Source of the DNA: Frateuria edaphi
Lineage (GTDB): Bacteria > Pseudomonadota > Gammaproteobacteria > Xanthomonadales > Rhodanobacteraceae
Length of the DNA stretch: 64,000 nt
NCBI RefSeq assembly: GCF_021117405.1
Contig: NZ_CP088251.1
Location: 682,001 to 746,000 of the forward strand
Direction of reading: 5' to 3'
In this document: positions 1 through 8,163 of the stretch, piece by piece
Layout of the letters: each line of letters begins with the position of its first letter
Position numbering within the stretch: the stretch's first letter is position 1
Position numbers and translations under genes: made by a program
The notes under the pieces: generated by a model
Seen by the model: the letters and a program-made list of their open reading frames with translations, nothing else
The model's database searches: none
Told to the model about the DNA's origin: nothing

Positions 1-18
1 GATCGCAATGTCAGCCAT
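1..18 (-). CDS. Start of an unidentified protein, cut by the window edge
   Basis: An ATG on the minus strand at 16-18 begins M-A-D-I-A-I and then runs out of the window. An AGGAG Shine-Dalgarno lies five bases before it, which is the only reason to call a gene here. Nothing can be said about its product. Positions 19-306 hold no convincing gene; the weak frames there lack a ribosome site. Confidence 0.4.
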
Positions 19-306
19 ACGCACTCCTGTCGGGGACAACCCGGCAGCGCTCTGCCACGGGGCAGGGCGGGAAGGGTGGGGGATGTGAAAGGACGGCCCG
101 ACCTGCCGGTCAGGCGCGGCGGGCGGGGCGCTCCGTGGATGCCGTGCGATGCGGGGTCTGCATGGGGCTCACCTGGGACCGGTTGGTTGGCAGCCACTCG
201 AACACAGCATCCGTTAAGGAACGGCTAGGGCCCCGCAAGGATCGGGTTTGTCACGGCGAGCACGAAACGTAGACGCCAGGGCACCGCCCGGCTGCGGAAC
301 GCCCCG

Positions 307-780
307 TCACCGCTTCCGCCACAGGCGGTCCAGCGCCCACGGACCGCTTCCGCCCAGCACCAGGGCGACCAGCGCGGCGAGGTAAAGCAAATCGGTCTCG
401 TACCCCGGTTGCCCGAAGTGCGCACCGGATGCGGTGACCGCCTGCAACTTGATCGAGCTGAAGCCGTTGGGCAGGTGCACGGTGAAGATCGCCACCATCA
501 GCACGATCGCCATCGGGATGCTCGCCAGCGGAATGAACGCGCCGACCAGCACCGCCAGGCCGCCGAACAGCTCGACCAGGATCGTCGCCCACGCGAGCAG
601 CTCCGGCGCCGGCATCCCCAGCGCGTGCAGGATGCCGGTGAACGACTCCGGCCCGCGCGCGAGCTTGGCGTAGCCGTGTTCCATGAAGCCGAAGCCAACG
701 ATCAGGCGCAGCGGGATCGCGTACCAGTGGTAGCGGAGCGTCGGCAGCAGGTGCCGGGAGCGGTCGATGAGGGTGTCCAT
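307..780 (-). CDS. DoxX family membrane protein
   Basis: This 157-residue protein has four hydrophobic segments and the DoxX pattern near residues 24-45 (RLIVGFGFMEHGYAKL). Family members are small inner-membrane proteins, some linked to thiol or oxidative stress and quinone redox reactions; the substrate here is unknown. It is the last gene of a tightly packed minus-strand run (cupin, CMD-family protein, HD protein, DoxX) and lies 50 bp after the HD gene, so it is probably co-transcribed. The divergent MocR-type regulator is the likely controller. Family assignment is firm; the cellular role is inferred from neighbours only. Confidence 0.85.
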   Translation of the reverse strand: MDTLIDRSRHLLPTLRYHWYAIPLRLIVGFGFMEHGYAKLARGPESFTGILHALGMPAPELLAWATILVELFGGLAVLVGAFIPLASIPMAIVLMVAIFTVHLPNGFSSIKLQAVTASGAHFGQPGYETDLLYLAALVALVLGGSGPWALDRLWRKR

Positions 781-830
781 GCGGGCGTTTCGCTCCCGCC
801 CCGCGTCCGGTTACGTCCAGCGATGAAGCG

Positions 831-1475
831 TCAGTGCGCCCAGGCCGAGTGCAGGATGATGCTGCACATGTCCCCTCGCCGGAACGCCGGGTCCTTGAAG
901 GCCAGGAAATCGTCGTTGAAGGTTCCGAACGTGCTGTCCGGCCGATGCTTCAGGCCCTCGTAGAACGCGTCGATGATGGCGTGCTTGAAGTTGTCCTCGC
1001 GCGGCCAGGCCGCGGTCACCGCCTCGCGTTCCTCGTCCGTGAACTCCTCGTACGCGCGGCCGGCCACATCCATCCCTGCCGCCACGTGAAGCAGCGCCGC
1101 CTCAGGATGCATGAACTGCGGAATGCCGGGCGTGGTGTGAAACGCGATCGCGCTCCACACCTTCTCGATGTCGCGCTCGGCAATCGCATGGGTCCGAAGG
1201 AAATCGCGCGCCGCATTCGCGCCATCGACTTCGAAGCGCAGGGGACTCTTGCGGTAGTGCGCGGCAAGGCCGATGTCATGGAACATCGCCCCGACGTAAA
1301 GCAGCTCCGGATCGAACGCCAGGTTCTTGCGCCGGCCCGCCAGCGCGCCCCAGGCGTAAACGCGCATCGAGTGCTTGAACAGCAGTTCGCTTTCGGTGTC
1401 GCGAACCAGTTCGGTCGCCTCGCGGGCGAGGGTGCTGTCGGGGATGCGTACCCCGGGGATGTCTGTAGCCAGCAT
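831..1475 (-). CDS. HD-domain hydrolase, cyanamide-hydratase-like
   Basis: The 214-residue protein is a single HD domain. It shows FKHSMRVYAWG near residue 33, the MFHDIGL metal-binding HD pair near 64, and AFHTTPGI in the second half. This arrangement resembles the HD proteins around fungal and yeast cyanamide hydratase (Ddi2/3) rather than phosphodiesterases. The actual substrate is unknown. The ATG at 1475 was chosen because it directly follows the upstream CMD gene (14 bp); the frame stays open further 5' but that extension overlaps real genes. Third gene of the presumed MocR-controlled operon. Confidence 0.8.
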   Translation of the reverse strand: MLATDIPGVRIPDSTLAREATELVRDTESELLFKHSMRVYAWGALAGRRKNLAFDPELLYVGAMFHDIGLAAHYRKSPLRFEVDGANAARDFLRTHAIAERDIEKVWSAIAFHTTPGIPQFMHPEAALLHVAAGMDVAGRAYEEFTDEEREAVTAAWPREDNFKHAIIDAFYEGLKHRPDSTFGTFNDDFLAFKDPAFRRGDMCSIILHSAWAH

Positions 1476-1489
1476 GGTCGTCTCCGTGC

Positions 1490-1951
1490 TCAGCCTTCCG
1501 CGCGGCGCACCGCCTCGGGCGTGTTGCGGAAGCTGATGGCCAGCCGGTTGTAGGTGTTCATCAGGCCGATGGCGAAGGTCAGGTCGACCAGTTCCTTTTC
1601 GCTGAACACCGCCGATGCCGCCTTGAAGTCTTCGTCCGGCACGCCGGTCTGCGCGACCTGCGTGACCGTTTCGGCCCAGGCCAGGGCGGCTTTCTCGCGC
1701 TCGCTGAAAAGCCTGCCGCCTTCGCGCCAGCCCTGGACGAGCGCGATCTTTTCGATGCTGGCGCCCCGCTTCAGCAGGTCGCGGGTGTGCATGTCCAGGC
1801 AGTAGGCGCAGCCGTTGATCTGGCTCACGCGCAGGTAGACCAGGTCCACCAGCACGGGGTCCAGCCCGGATTGCGTCACGTAGCCGTAGACACCGCCGAG
1901 CGCCTTGGCGCCAGCCGGGGAAATCTGGTTGTAGTCGAGGCGTTGGGACAT
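1490..1951 (-). CDS. Carboxymuconolactone decarboxylase/AhpD-fold protein (CMD-A)
   Basis: The 153-residue protein has the AhpD-type redox motif ING-C-A-Y-C-L-D-M-H near residues 46-56 (Cys-X2-Cys-X3-His). This motif supports peroxidase-coupled thiol chemistry in AhpD and lactone chemistry in true CMDs. It follows the cupin gene with a 9-bp gap, so translation is probably linked. It is one of four CMD-fold genes in the window; it is more distant from the other three and lacks their long N-terminal helix region. Likely a stress or aromatic-breakdown helper; substrate not determinable. Confidence 0.85.
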   Translation of the reverse strand: MSQRLDYNQISPAGAKALGGVYGYVTQSGLDPVLVDLVYLRVSQINGCAYCLDMHTRDLLKRGASIEKIALVQGWREGGRLFSEREKAALAWAETVTQVAQTGVPDEDFKAASAVFSEKELVDLTFAIGLMNTYNRLAISFRNTPEAVRRAEG

Positions 1952-1960
1952 GGCCGTTAC

Positions 1961-2371
1961 CTATTTGTCGGGGGTGGTGAGGGGCGCATCGCCGGTGTCG
2001 ACGACGAATACGGCGAGCAATTTGGCCGGCTGGGTCTTGCTCGCGTTGCGGCTGATCCGGTGGTGCGCGCCGGGCACCTCGTAGAAGGATTCGCCCGCCT
2101 TGTAGACCCGCGCGGAACCGTCGTCGACCTGGCTTTCGATCGCGCCCGAAACCACGTAGGCGTAGATGAAGGCCGAGCGCGCATGGTGGTGCGCCGCGGA
2201 GGCGCCGCCCGGGGGATAGTTGACCTCCACCGCGACCAGCGACTTGCCCGGGACGTTGGGCAGCGCGTGCGAGAAGTTCGGTTTGACCGTGCCGTCCGGA
2301 GCGTGCGCATAGGCACTTCCGGCGAGTGCGGCGCTGGCCAGCAAGGTGGCGAGAAAGCGCTTGATCGACAT
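1961..2371 (-). CDS. Secreted cupin-domain protein
   Basis: The 136-residue protein starts with a signal peptide (MSIKRF, hydrophobic LLASAALAGSAYA, cleavage after AYA-H near residue 23), so it acts in the periplasm. The body is a single cupin barrel with GGASAAHHHARSAFIYAYVVSG as metal-binding motif 1 (the HHH cluster) and ...GESFYEVPGAHHRISRN as motif 2. Small cupins of this type bind a metal and small ligands; no reaction can be named. It is the first gene of the four-gene minus-strand operon and diverges from the MocR-type regulator 92 bp away. Confidence 0.85.
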   Translation of the reverse strand: MSIKRFLATLLASAALAGSAYAHAPDGTVKPNFSHALPNVPGKSLVAVEVNYPPGGASAAHHHARSAFIYAYVVSGAIESQVDDGSARVYKAGESFYEVPGAHHRISRNASKTQPAKLLAVFVVDTGDAPLTTPDK

Positions 2372-2450
2372 GACGGACTCCTAGTGGGGAAGGCCGCGAT
2401 CTTGCGCCTGCCAAGGTGCACTTGAAAGAACCAGAACGCGATATTTTCGC

Positions 2451-2463
2451 TATACCATGGGGC
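2451..2463 (+). promoter_or_regulatory. -10 box of the MocR-type gene, leaderless geometry
   Basis: TATACC at 2451-2456 is followed by exactly seven bases and then the ATG at 2464. A start of transcription at or next to the A of the ATG would give a leaderless mRNA. There is no Shine-Dalgarno before this ATG. No good -35 box is seen, which is common where an activator or autoregulator acts. Confidence 0.5.
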
Positions 2464-3867
2464 ATGCCACGCGCGCTGGACATCCGCATCGACCGCTCCG
2501 CCGCCACCACGCTGGCGGAGCAGATCCGCCTGGGCGTGCTGGCGGCGATCGGCAGCGGCGTACTCGCGCCCGGCGCGAGGCTTCCCTCGTGGCAGGCGCT
2601 GGCCGCGCAACTGGGTGTCGCGCGGGGCACCGTCAAATCCGCCTACGAGCGGCTGGCCGACGAGCAGGTCATCGTCTCGTCGCGACCCGGCGGTACGCGG
2701 GTGGCCGACCACCCTGCGACCGGTCGGCCGGTTCCGCCCGACGACGCGGACGCGCCGCCGGAGCTGTACCGGCACCTGCTCGCCGGCCCCGCCACCTTCC
2801 AGATGGGCGTCCCGGCCTCGGACCGCTTTCCCGCCAGCCTGATGGGACGCCTGCGCGCGCATGCCGCCCGCGCCGAAGTCGCCGCGCGTGCCGTCTATCC
2901 CGATCCGCGCGGTGAACTGGCCTTCCGGCGGGAGGTTGCCGCGCACCTGGCCCTGGCGCGGGGGATCGACTGCCGACCCTCGCAGGTCTTCATCACCGCG
3001 GGTTTCGCCGGCGCCCTGGAGACGACCTTTCGCGTGTTGCGCACGGAAGGCCGCAAGGCCTGGATGGAAAACCCCGGATTCTTCCAGAGCCGGCGCGCGC
3101 TCGAACTGGCGCAGCTCGTTCCGGTCCCGGTGCCCGTGGACGACGATGGCCTGGACGTCGTCCGCGGCATCGAACTCGCGCCCGATGCCGCGCTGGCCCT
3201 GGTGACACCGGGCCAGCAGGCACCGCTCGGCGCCACGCTGTCGCTCGCTCGGCGCATCGAGCTGATCGCCTGGGCCGCGCGCACCGGCGCATGGATCGTC
3301 GAGGACGACTATCTCGGCGAACTCCAGCTCCGCCGCCGCGCTGCCCCGGCGCTGGCGTCGGTGGATCGCAACGGCCGCGTGATCCACATTGGCTCTTTCA
3401 GCAAGACCATCAGCCCCGCGCTGAGGCTCGGCTTCGTCGTCGCTCCCGAGGGGCTGGTGGACCGCTTCAACGAGGCGGTCATGTGCCTCGGCTCGGCACC
3501 CGGTCCGGCCGTCCAGCAGGCCACCGCCCGGTTCATGCACGAGGGGCACTACATGCGCCACCTGCGCCGCATGAAGCGCGTCTATTCGGCCCGCGGCGAG
3601 GCGCTGCAGGCGGCCCTTGAGCGCAAGGGATACCGCGCGCAGATCGGCGGCCTGGCCGTCCTGCTGCGGCTGCCCGACCAGATACCGGACATTGACGTGG
3701 CCCGCGAAGCCCGCGCCTGGGGCCTCGCACCCGAACCGCTGTCGCCCTGGTTCCAGCCCGGCGGCGTGCGGCAATCGGGATTGCTGCTGGGCATCGCCAC
3801 CATCGATGAGGCGGCGCTCCCGTCCGCATGCGATCGGCTGCACGAGCTGATCGGCAAGTTTTCCTGA
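2464..3867 (+). CDS. MocR/PdxR-type GntR-family regulator with aminotransferase-like domain
   Basis: The 467-residue protein has a GntR winged helix at residues 10-75 (SGVLAPGARLPSWQALAAQLGV, then the recognition helix). It is followed by a fold-type-I aminotransferase domain whose PLP lysine is K314 in IGSFSKTISPALRLG. Proteins of this family sense PLP or an amino-acid-derived ligand and usually control the gene next to them. An earlier ATG at 2416 was rejected because it lies upstream of the -10 box at 2451; the chosen start matches the usual family length. It is divergent from the cupin/CMD/HD/DoxX operon, its most likely target. It could be PdxR-like, but no pdxST genes are present. Confidence 0.9.
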   Translation: MPRALDIRIDRSAATTLAEQIRLGVLAAIGSGVLAPGARLPSWQALAAQLGVARGTVKSAYERLADEQVIVSSRPGGTRVADHPATGRPVPPDDADAPPELYRHLLAGPATFQMGVPASDRFPASLMGRLRAHAARAEVAARAVYPDPRGELAFRREVAAHLALARGIDCRPSQVFITAGFAGALETTFRVLRTEGRKAWMENPGFFQSRRALELAQLVPVPVPVDDDGLDVVRGIELAPDAALALVTPGQQAPLGATLSLARRIELIAWAARTGAWIVEDDYLGELQLRRRAAPALASVDRNGRVIHIGSFSKTISPALRLGFVVAPEGLVDRFNEAVMCLGSAPGPAVQQATARFMHEGHYMRHLRRMKRVYSARGEALQAALERKGYRAQIGGLAVLLRLPDQIPDIDVAREARAWGLAPEPLSPWFQPGGVRQSGLLLGIATIDEAALPSACDRLHELIGKFS

Positions 3868-3885
3868 GCTTTGCGTGCATGCGAA

Positions 3886-3907
3886 ACGGGGCCGCATCCG
3901 GCCCCGT
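3886..3907. terminator. Hairpin between convergent genes
   Basis: ACGGGGCCG and CGGCCCCGT form a perfect 9-bp stem with a 4-base loop between the convergent MocR-type gene and the DUF417 gene. There is no long T run on either side, so it is a weak or two-way terminator candidate. Confidence 0.5.
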
Positions 3908-3915
3908 CGCTATGG

Positions 3916-4404
3916 CTACGCCTGGCTCGCACGCAGCCGCACCACGTCCTGCCGCAGCAGGTACACCGACACCGCTAGCAGCACCACGTCCTTCATCAGG
4001 AACGGCACGTTGCCCACCATCGCGGGAAAGCCGCCGGCGGATTCGGCCCAGCCACCGGGCATGAACGGGATGATGGTGACGGTCATGACGAAGGTGACCA
4101 CCGAACCGGCCGCGCCCAGCACGCCCAACCGCTTGCTCCAGAAACCGCCGAGCAGCAGCGCGCCGAACAGCCACTCGGCCACGCCCAGGAACCAGCTCGC
4201 GCCGCGGATGCCGAAGACCGGATACATCCAGGCGATCAGGGGCCCGTTGCTGATGAAGGGAATCAGCGTCTGCGCCTCGTAGTCCCACCACTTCTGGTAG
4301 CCGAAGAAAAAGAACATCACCACCATCGAGGCGCGGACCACGTGGTAGTCCAGGTCGTTCTTCAAGAGGCCGGTGCGGGCCAGCGCGTTCACCAGTGCGT
4401 TCAT
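3916..4404 (-). CDS. DUF417 (YkgB/RclC-like) inner-membrane protein
   Basis: The 162-residue protein has four membrane segments and the DUF417 pattern FFFFGYQKWWDYEAQTLIPFISNGPLIAWMY near residues 35-65. E. coli RclC, of this family, is part of the reactive-chlorine resistance system; whether this protein shares that role is inference. It sits 47 bp downstream of CMD-B on the same strand, so the two form an operon. That operon diverges from an AraC-type regulator, which mirrors the RclR (AraC)/rcl arrangement in E. coli in outline only, since RclA and RclB are absent. Confidence 0.85.
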   Translation of the reverse strand: MNALVNALARTGLLKNDLDYHVVRASMVVMFFFFGYQKWWDYEAQTLIPFISNGPLIAWMYPVFGIRGASWFLGVAEWLFGALLLGGFWSKRLGVLGAAGSVVTFVMTVTIIPFMPGGWAESAGGFPAMVGNVPFLMKDVVLLAVSVYLLRQDVVRLRASQA

Positions 4405-4451
4405 CGTCGTTTCCTTGAGGGTTGGTCGGGCAGGGAAGGGCGGTCCGTCGA

Positions 4452-4988
4452 TCAGTCGACGGACGGAAGGTCGATCTCGGTGTCGTTGATGCGGTTGAAG
4501 GTGTTGGTGAAGGTCGCCACGGCCACCGCCAGGCTGATCTCCACGAGCTGCGCGTCACTGAAGCCGGCAGCGCGGATCGCGATCACCTCGGCCTCGTCCA
4601 GCGTGCCGCGCGACTGCACGAGCTGGCGCACGAAGCGCACCAGCGCGTCGCGCCGTACATCGCCGGTGCGCAGGCCATTGCGGATCCGCCGCAGCATCGG
4701 CGGCTCCAGGCCGGTGAGCGCGCCAAGCAGGCTGTGCGCGGTGATGCAGTAGTCGCAGCCGGCGGTCTCGCTGACCACCAGCTTCACCGTCTCCTGGTCC
4801 TGCCGGCTCAGCGACCCGGCGGCCAGCACGCCGTCGAGCTGCAGCATCGCCTTGAGTGCAGCGGGTCGCAGCTGGCCGATGGCAGCAAAACAGTTGGGCA
4901 CGCGGCCCACGGCCTGCGTGATCCGGGCATACACCGCCGCGGCGGCACCGGCGGCGGATTCGAGCGGGTGGATGGCGATGCGGGACAT
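4452..4988 (-). CDS. CMD/AhpD-fold protein (CMD-B)
   Basis: The 178-residue protein has the AhpD motif SETAGCDYCITAH at residues 86-98 (E, C-X2-C, H). Such proteins relay electrons to peroxides or act on electrophiles. The start at 4988 has an AAGGAG ribosome site; a longer frame to 5066 would run into the promoter. It is closely related to CMD-D (16749-17285), with the same length, an MSRIA start and an FTNTFNRINDTE-LD-P ending, so the two are paralogues. First gene of the CMD-B/DUF417 operon, divergent from an AraC regulator. Its promoter motif is shared with CMD-D. Confidence 0.9.
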   Translation of the reverse strand: MSRIAIHPLESAAGAAAAVYARITQAVGRVPNCFAAIGQLRPAALKAMLQLDGVLAAGSLSRQDQETVKLVVSETAGCDYCITAHSLLGALTGLEPPMLRRIRNGLRTGDVRRDALVRFVRQLVQSRGTLDEAEVIAIRAAGFSDAQLVEISLAVAVATFTNTFNRINDTEIDLPSVD

Positions 4989-5019
4989 GGGGGGCTCCTT
5001 CGTCGGCTGACGTGGAGCC

Positions 5020-5075
5020 ACTGTACGGAGCCGATGTGAGCCTGTTAATGTCGCAATAACTCGCATTCATGCTCA
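5020..5075 (-). promoter_or_regulatory. Promoter and bipartite operator of CMD-B
   Basis: Reading on the minus strand: TGAGCAT (5075-5069), 18 bases, CATTAAC (5050-5044), 18 bases, then TACAGT (5025-5020) as a -10 box. The same order and spacings occur upstream of CMD-D at 17323-17378. The paired half-sites with one next to the -35 region fit an AraC-type activator, and an AraC gene starts at 5101. Confidence 0.65.
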
Positions 5076-5100
5076 TTCGTCTCTCAGCGGAGCCCGCAAC

Positions 5101-6060
5101 ATGCCCCCACCGATGGACTGGCTCAGCCGCCTGCTGGAGATGACGCCGGTGCGCGGCCGGCTCGATCTGCGCTGCTACTACGGCGCGCCGTGGCGCATCG
5201 ACCAGGCGTCGGCCGAACCCGGCGAGATCCCCTACCACGTCGTACTCGCCGGCTCGGCCGTGCTCGAAGATCCTGCCGGCGGCCCGCCGCAACACCTCGC
5301 CCCCGGCGACATCCTGCTCATCGCCCAGGGCGGCGCGCACACCCTGCACGACGGCAGCGGTTCGAAGCCGGCGCCCGCGCGTGAGCGCGCCGGCCTCAAC
5401 GTCACCTTCAGCGAGAACGCCGGCAGTGGCGAACGGCTGGACATGCTGTGCGGCCATTTCGTCCTCACCGCGCCGCACGAACGGCTGCTGCGCGGCTACC
5501 TGCCCCCGCGCCTGGTGGCGCGTGCGAGCGCAGGGCAGGACGAGCCTGGCGCCACGGCCGCACAGGTCGCCAGCCTGGTCTCGCTGATGCGCACCGAATC
5601 GGCCGCCGAACACCTCGGCGGTCACGCCATGCTCAACGCGCTCTCCACCGCGCTGTTCGCGCTCGCGTTGCGCCTGTCCAGCGAATCGGGCGACGCCCCC
5701 GCCGGCCTGCTCGCCCTGGCCGGCAACCCGCGCCTCGCCCCGGCCATCACCGCCATGTTCGAACGCCCCGCCCACCCCTGGACGCTGCCCGCGCTCGCGC
5801 GCCTGTGCAACGTCTCACGCGCCACCCTGGTCCGCCTGTTCAACGACAGCCTCGGCCGCTCCGCCAGCGATTTGCTCACCGACATCCGCATGACGCTCGC
5901 CGCCAGCGAACTGCGCAAGTCGAACCAGTCCACCGGGGCGGTGGCGGAAGCGGTGGGGTATCAGTCGGAGGCGGCGTTCCAGCGGGCGTTCAAGCAGCAC
6001 ATGGGAGTGACGCCGGCGCGGTGGAGGAGGCAGGCAGCAGGTAATGGCGGTGGAAACTAG
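5101..6060 (+). CDS. AraC-family regulator with N-terminal cupin domain
   Basis: The 319-residue protein has an N-terminal cupin_6-type sensing domain (residues 5-200; WRIDQASAEPGEIPYHVVLAGSAVLED and LAPGDILLIAQGGAHTLHDG). Two helix-turn-helix units follow at about 215-312 (RLCNVSRATLVRLFNDSLGRSASDLL and VAEAVGYQSEAAFQRAFKQHMGVTPARWRR). Such cupin-AraC proteins often sit beside AhpD-fold genes and respond to electrophiles or oxidants. A GGAG precedes the ATG. It diverges from CMD-B/DUF417 and very likely controls it and, by the shared motif, CMD-D 12 kb away. The ligand is not known. Confidence 0.9.
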   Translation: MPPPMDWLSRLLEMTPVRGRLDLRCYYGAPWRIDQASAEPGEIPYHVVLAGSAVLEDPAGGPPQHLAPGDILLIAQGGAHTLHDGSGSKPAPARERAGLNVTFSENAGSGERLDMLCGHFVLTAPHERLLRGYLPPRLVARASAGQDEPGATAAQVASLVSLMRTESAAEHLGGHAMLNALSTALFALALRLSSESGDAPAGLLALAGNPRLAPAITAMFERPAHPWTLPALARLCNVSRATLVRLFNDSLGRSASDLLTDIRMTLAASELRKSNQSTGAVAEAVGYQSEAAFQRAFKQHMGVTPARWRRQAAGNGGGN

Positions 6061-6274
6061 TCTGTCCGCTCCCGGCCAAGAGCGGGCGTTGGCTGGCGAG
6101 GGCTCGCGCCTTTCGTTCGTATGATCGTTGATCCCAAAGCCCGAAATTTCTTTACGAAGATTTTATCCGCGAAGCCACGCGCGATACCCGATTGTTACTC
6201 GCCCGCTTCTACCCTGCGGCTCCTTCCAAGGACCGGCAGCCCGGCTGTGCGGCCCGCAAACTTTCCACGGGCAC

Positions 6275-8158
6275 ATGTTGAACACCGAACATCCGACCGG
6301 CCGGCGCCTCGCGGCGCTGGCACTGGGGGCCGTTGGCGTCGTGTACGGCGACATCGGCACCAGTCCGCTGTACACCATCAAGGAGGTCTTCGGCCCGCGT
6401 GGCGTGGCGGCGACGCCACCGAACGTGCTTGGCGGCCTGAGCCTGGTGTTCTGGTCCCTGGTCATCGTGGTGTCGCTGAAGTACCTGCTCTTCATCATGC
6501 GCGCCGACAACAAAGGCGAGGGCGGAATCATGGCGTTGATGGCCTTGGCCCAGCGCAGTGTCCGCCAGCGTCCGCTCGCCATGTCGGTCGTGGCCGTGCT
6601 GGGTATCTTCGGCGCGGCGCTGTTCTACGGCGATGGCGTGATCACCCCTGCGATTTCCGTGCTTTCTGCGGTGGAGGGCCTGGAGGTCGCCGCGCCGGGA
6701 CTTGCGCACTGGATCGTGCCGTTGACCATGCTGGTCATCGGTACGCTGTTCGCGCTGCAGCGACACGGTACCGCGCGCATCGGCGCCGTGTTCGGTCCGG
6801 TCTGCGTGGCCTGGTTCCTGAGCATTGCGTCATTGGGCGTGTGGGGCATCGCACAGCAGCCTGCCATCCTCAAGGCGGTGAGCCCCACGTATGGCGTCGC
6901 GTTCTTCCTGAACAACCGGGTCGAGGCCTTCTTCGCCCTCGGCGCCGTGGTGCTTGCGGTCACCGGCACGGAGGCGCTGTATGCCGACATGGGCCACTTC
7001 GGGCGACGGCCGATCCGTCTCGCCTGGTTCGCTTTCGTACTGCCTGCGCTGCTGCTCAATTACTTCGGCCAGGGCGCGCTCGTGCTCGCGCATCCTGAGG
7101 CCATCGCCAACCCGTTCTACCATCTGGTGCCACGGGCCTTGCTCTATCCCATGATCGGGCTCGCCACGGCCGCAACGGTGATCGCTTCGCAAGCGGTCAT
7201 CTCCGGCGCATTCTCGATGACCCGCGAGGCCATGCAACTGGGCTACATGCCTCGCATGCGGGTGGTGCACACCTCCGAGGAGATGTCTGGCCAGGTGTAT
7301 GTGCCCTTCATCAACAAGGTGCTTCTGGTATTGATCGCCGCAGCGGTGATCGGTTTCGGCTCGTCCGACAATCTCGGCTCTGCCTATGGCGTCGCGGTGA
7401 CGGGAACCATGGTCATCACCACGCTGCTCGCGCTCATCGTGGCGCGTTACCAGTGGCGTTGGCCATGGTGGGCGATATGCGGCACCGGCGCGGGCCTGCT
7501 GCTCGTGGATCTGGGCTTCTTCAGCGCGAACATCATCAAGATCGAGAGCGGTGGCTGGTTCCCGCTGGCGCTGGGACTGGCGGTCTTCGTGGTGCTGACC
7601 ACCTGGCGCCGCGGCCGCACGCTCCTGCAGCGGGGCATCCAGTTGGATGGGCTGGAACTGGGGCCGTTCATCGCCAACCTGGCCGAGCACCCGGTGCCGC
7701 GCGTGCCCGGCACGGCCGTGTTCATGACTGCCAACAACGCTCTGGTACCGCATGCGCTGCTGCACAACCTCAAACACAACAAGGTGCTCCACGAACGCAA
7801 CGTCCTGTTGACGGTGCAAACGCTGGACGCGCCTCGTGCTGAGCCGGAGGAACAGCTGGAGCTAACCCGGCTCGAGGACGGCTTTGGCTGCCTGATCCTG
7901 CGGGTGGGTTTTGCGGAAGACCCGGACGTGCCGCGGCTGCTCGCCCGCTGCCAGCGGCTGGGTGAGCATTTCGACCTGATGGACACCACCTTCTTCCTAT
8001 CCCGGGAGACGGTGGTTGCCACGCCAGAGCGCTCCGGCATGGCGCTGTGGCGGGAGAATCTGTTCGTGTTTCTGGCGCGCAACGCCATGCCCGCCACCGC
8101 CTTTTTCGGCATACCAGGCAACCGCCTTATCGAGTTGGGCGCGCAAGTGGAGATCTGA
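6275..8158 (+). CDS. kup: Kup low-affinity potassium uptake protein
   Basis: The 627-residue protein begins GVVYGDIGTSPLYTIKEVFG, the signature of Kup/HAK potassium-proton symporters, and has twelve membrane segments up to about residue 430. A cytosolic C-terminal domain follows (AEHPVPRVPGTAVFMT and onwards). Length matches E. coli Kup (622). The frame is open back to 6128, but the ATG at 6275 gives the family N-terminus; no strong ribosome site is seen. An AT-rich patch (6145-6167) upstream may hold the promoter. The next two genes, overlapping or nearly touching, encode a sensor kinase and response regulator, so the unit looks like a potassium-responsive operon. Confidence 0.95.
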   Translation: MLNTEHPTGRRLAALALGAVGVVYGDIGTSPLYTIKEVFGPRGVAATPPNVLGGLSLVFWSLVIVVSLKYLLFIMRADNKGEGGIMALMALAQRSVRQRPLAMSVVAVLGIFGAALFYGDGVITPAISVLSAVEGLEVAAPGLAHWIVPLTMLVIGTLFALQRHGTARIGAVFGPVCVAWFLSIASLGVWGIAQQPAILKAVSPTYGVAFFLNNRVEAFFALGAVVLAVTGTEALYADMGHFGRRPIRLAWFAFVLPALLLNYFGQGALVLAHPEAIANPFYHLVPRALLYPMIGLATAATVIASQAVISGAFSMTREAMQLGYMPRMRVVHTSEEMSGQVYVPFINKVLLVLIAAAVIGFGSSDNLGSAYGVAVTGTMVITTLLALIVARYQWRWPWWAICGTGAGLLLVDLGFFSANIIKIESGGWFPLALGLAVFVVLTTWRRGRTLLQRGIQLDGLELGPFIANLAEHPVPRVPGTAVFMTANNALVPHALLHNLKHNKVLHERNVLLTVQTLDAPRAEPEEQLELTRLEDGFGCLILRVGFAEDPDVPRLLARCQRLGEHFDLMDTTFFLSRETVVATPERSGMALWRENLFVFLARNAMPATAFFGIPGNRLIELGAQVEI

Positions 8159-8163
8159 ACCCC

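Noticed and set aside
3916..4988. A full RclR/RclABC reactive-chlorine system
   Set aside because: Only the AraC regulator and a DUF417 protein resemble it; RclA and RclB are missing and an AhpD-fold gene takes their place.
6128..6274. An earlier ATG for Kup
   Set aside because: It adds 49 residues unlike any Kup N-terminus and crosses the AT-rich patch likely to hold the promoter.
6061..6274. Riboswitch in the kup leader
   Set aside because: No ydaO-like or other known conserved core could be recognised.
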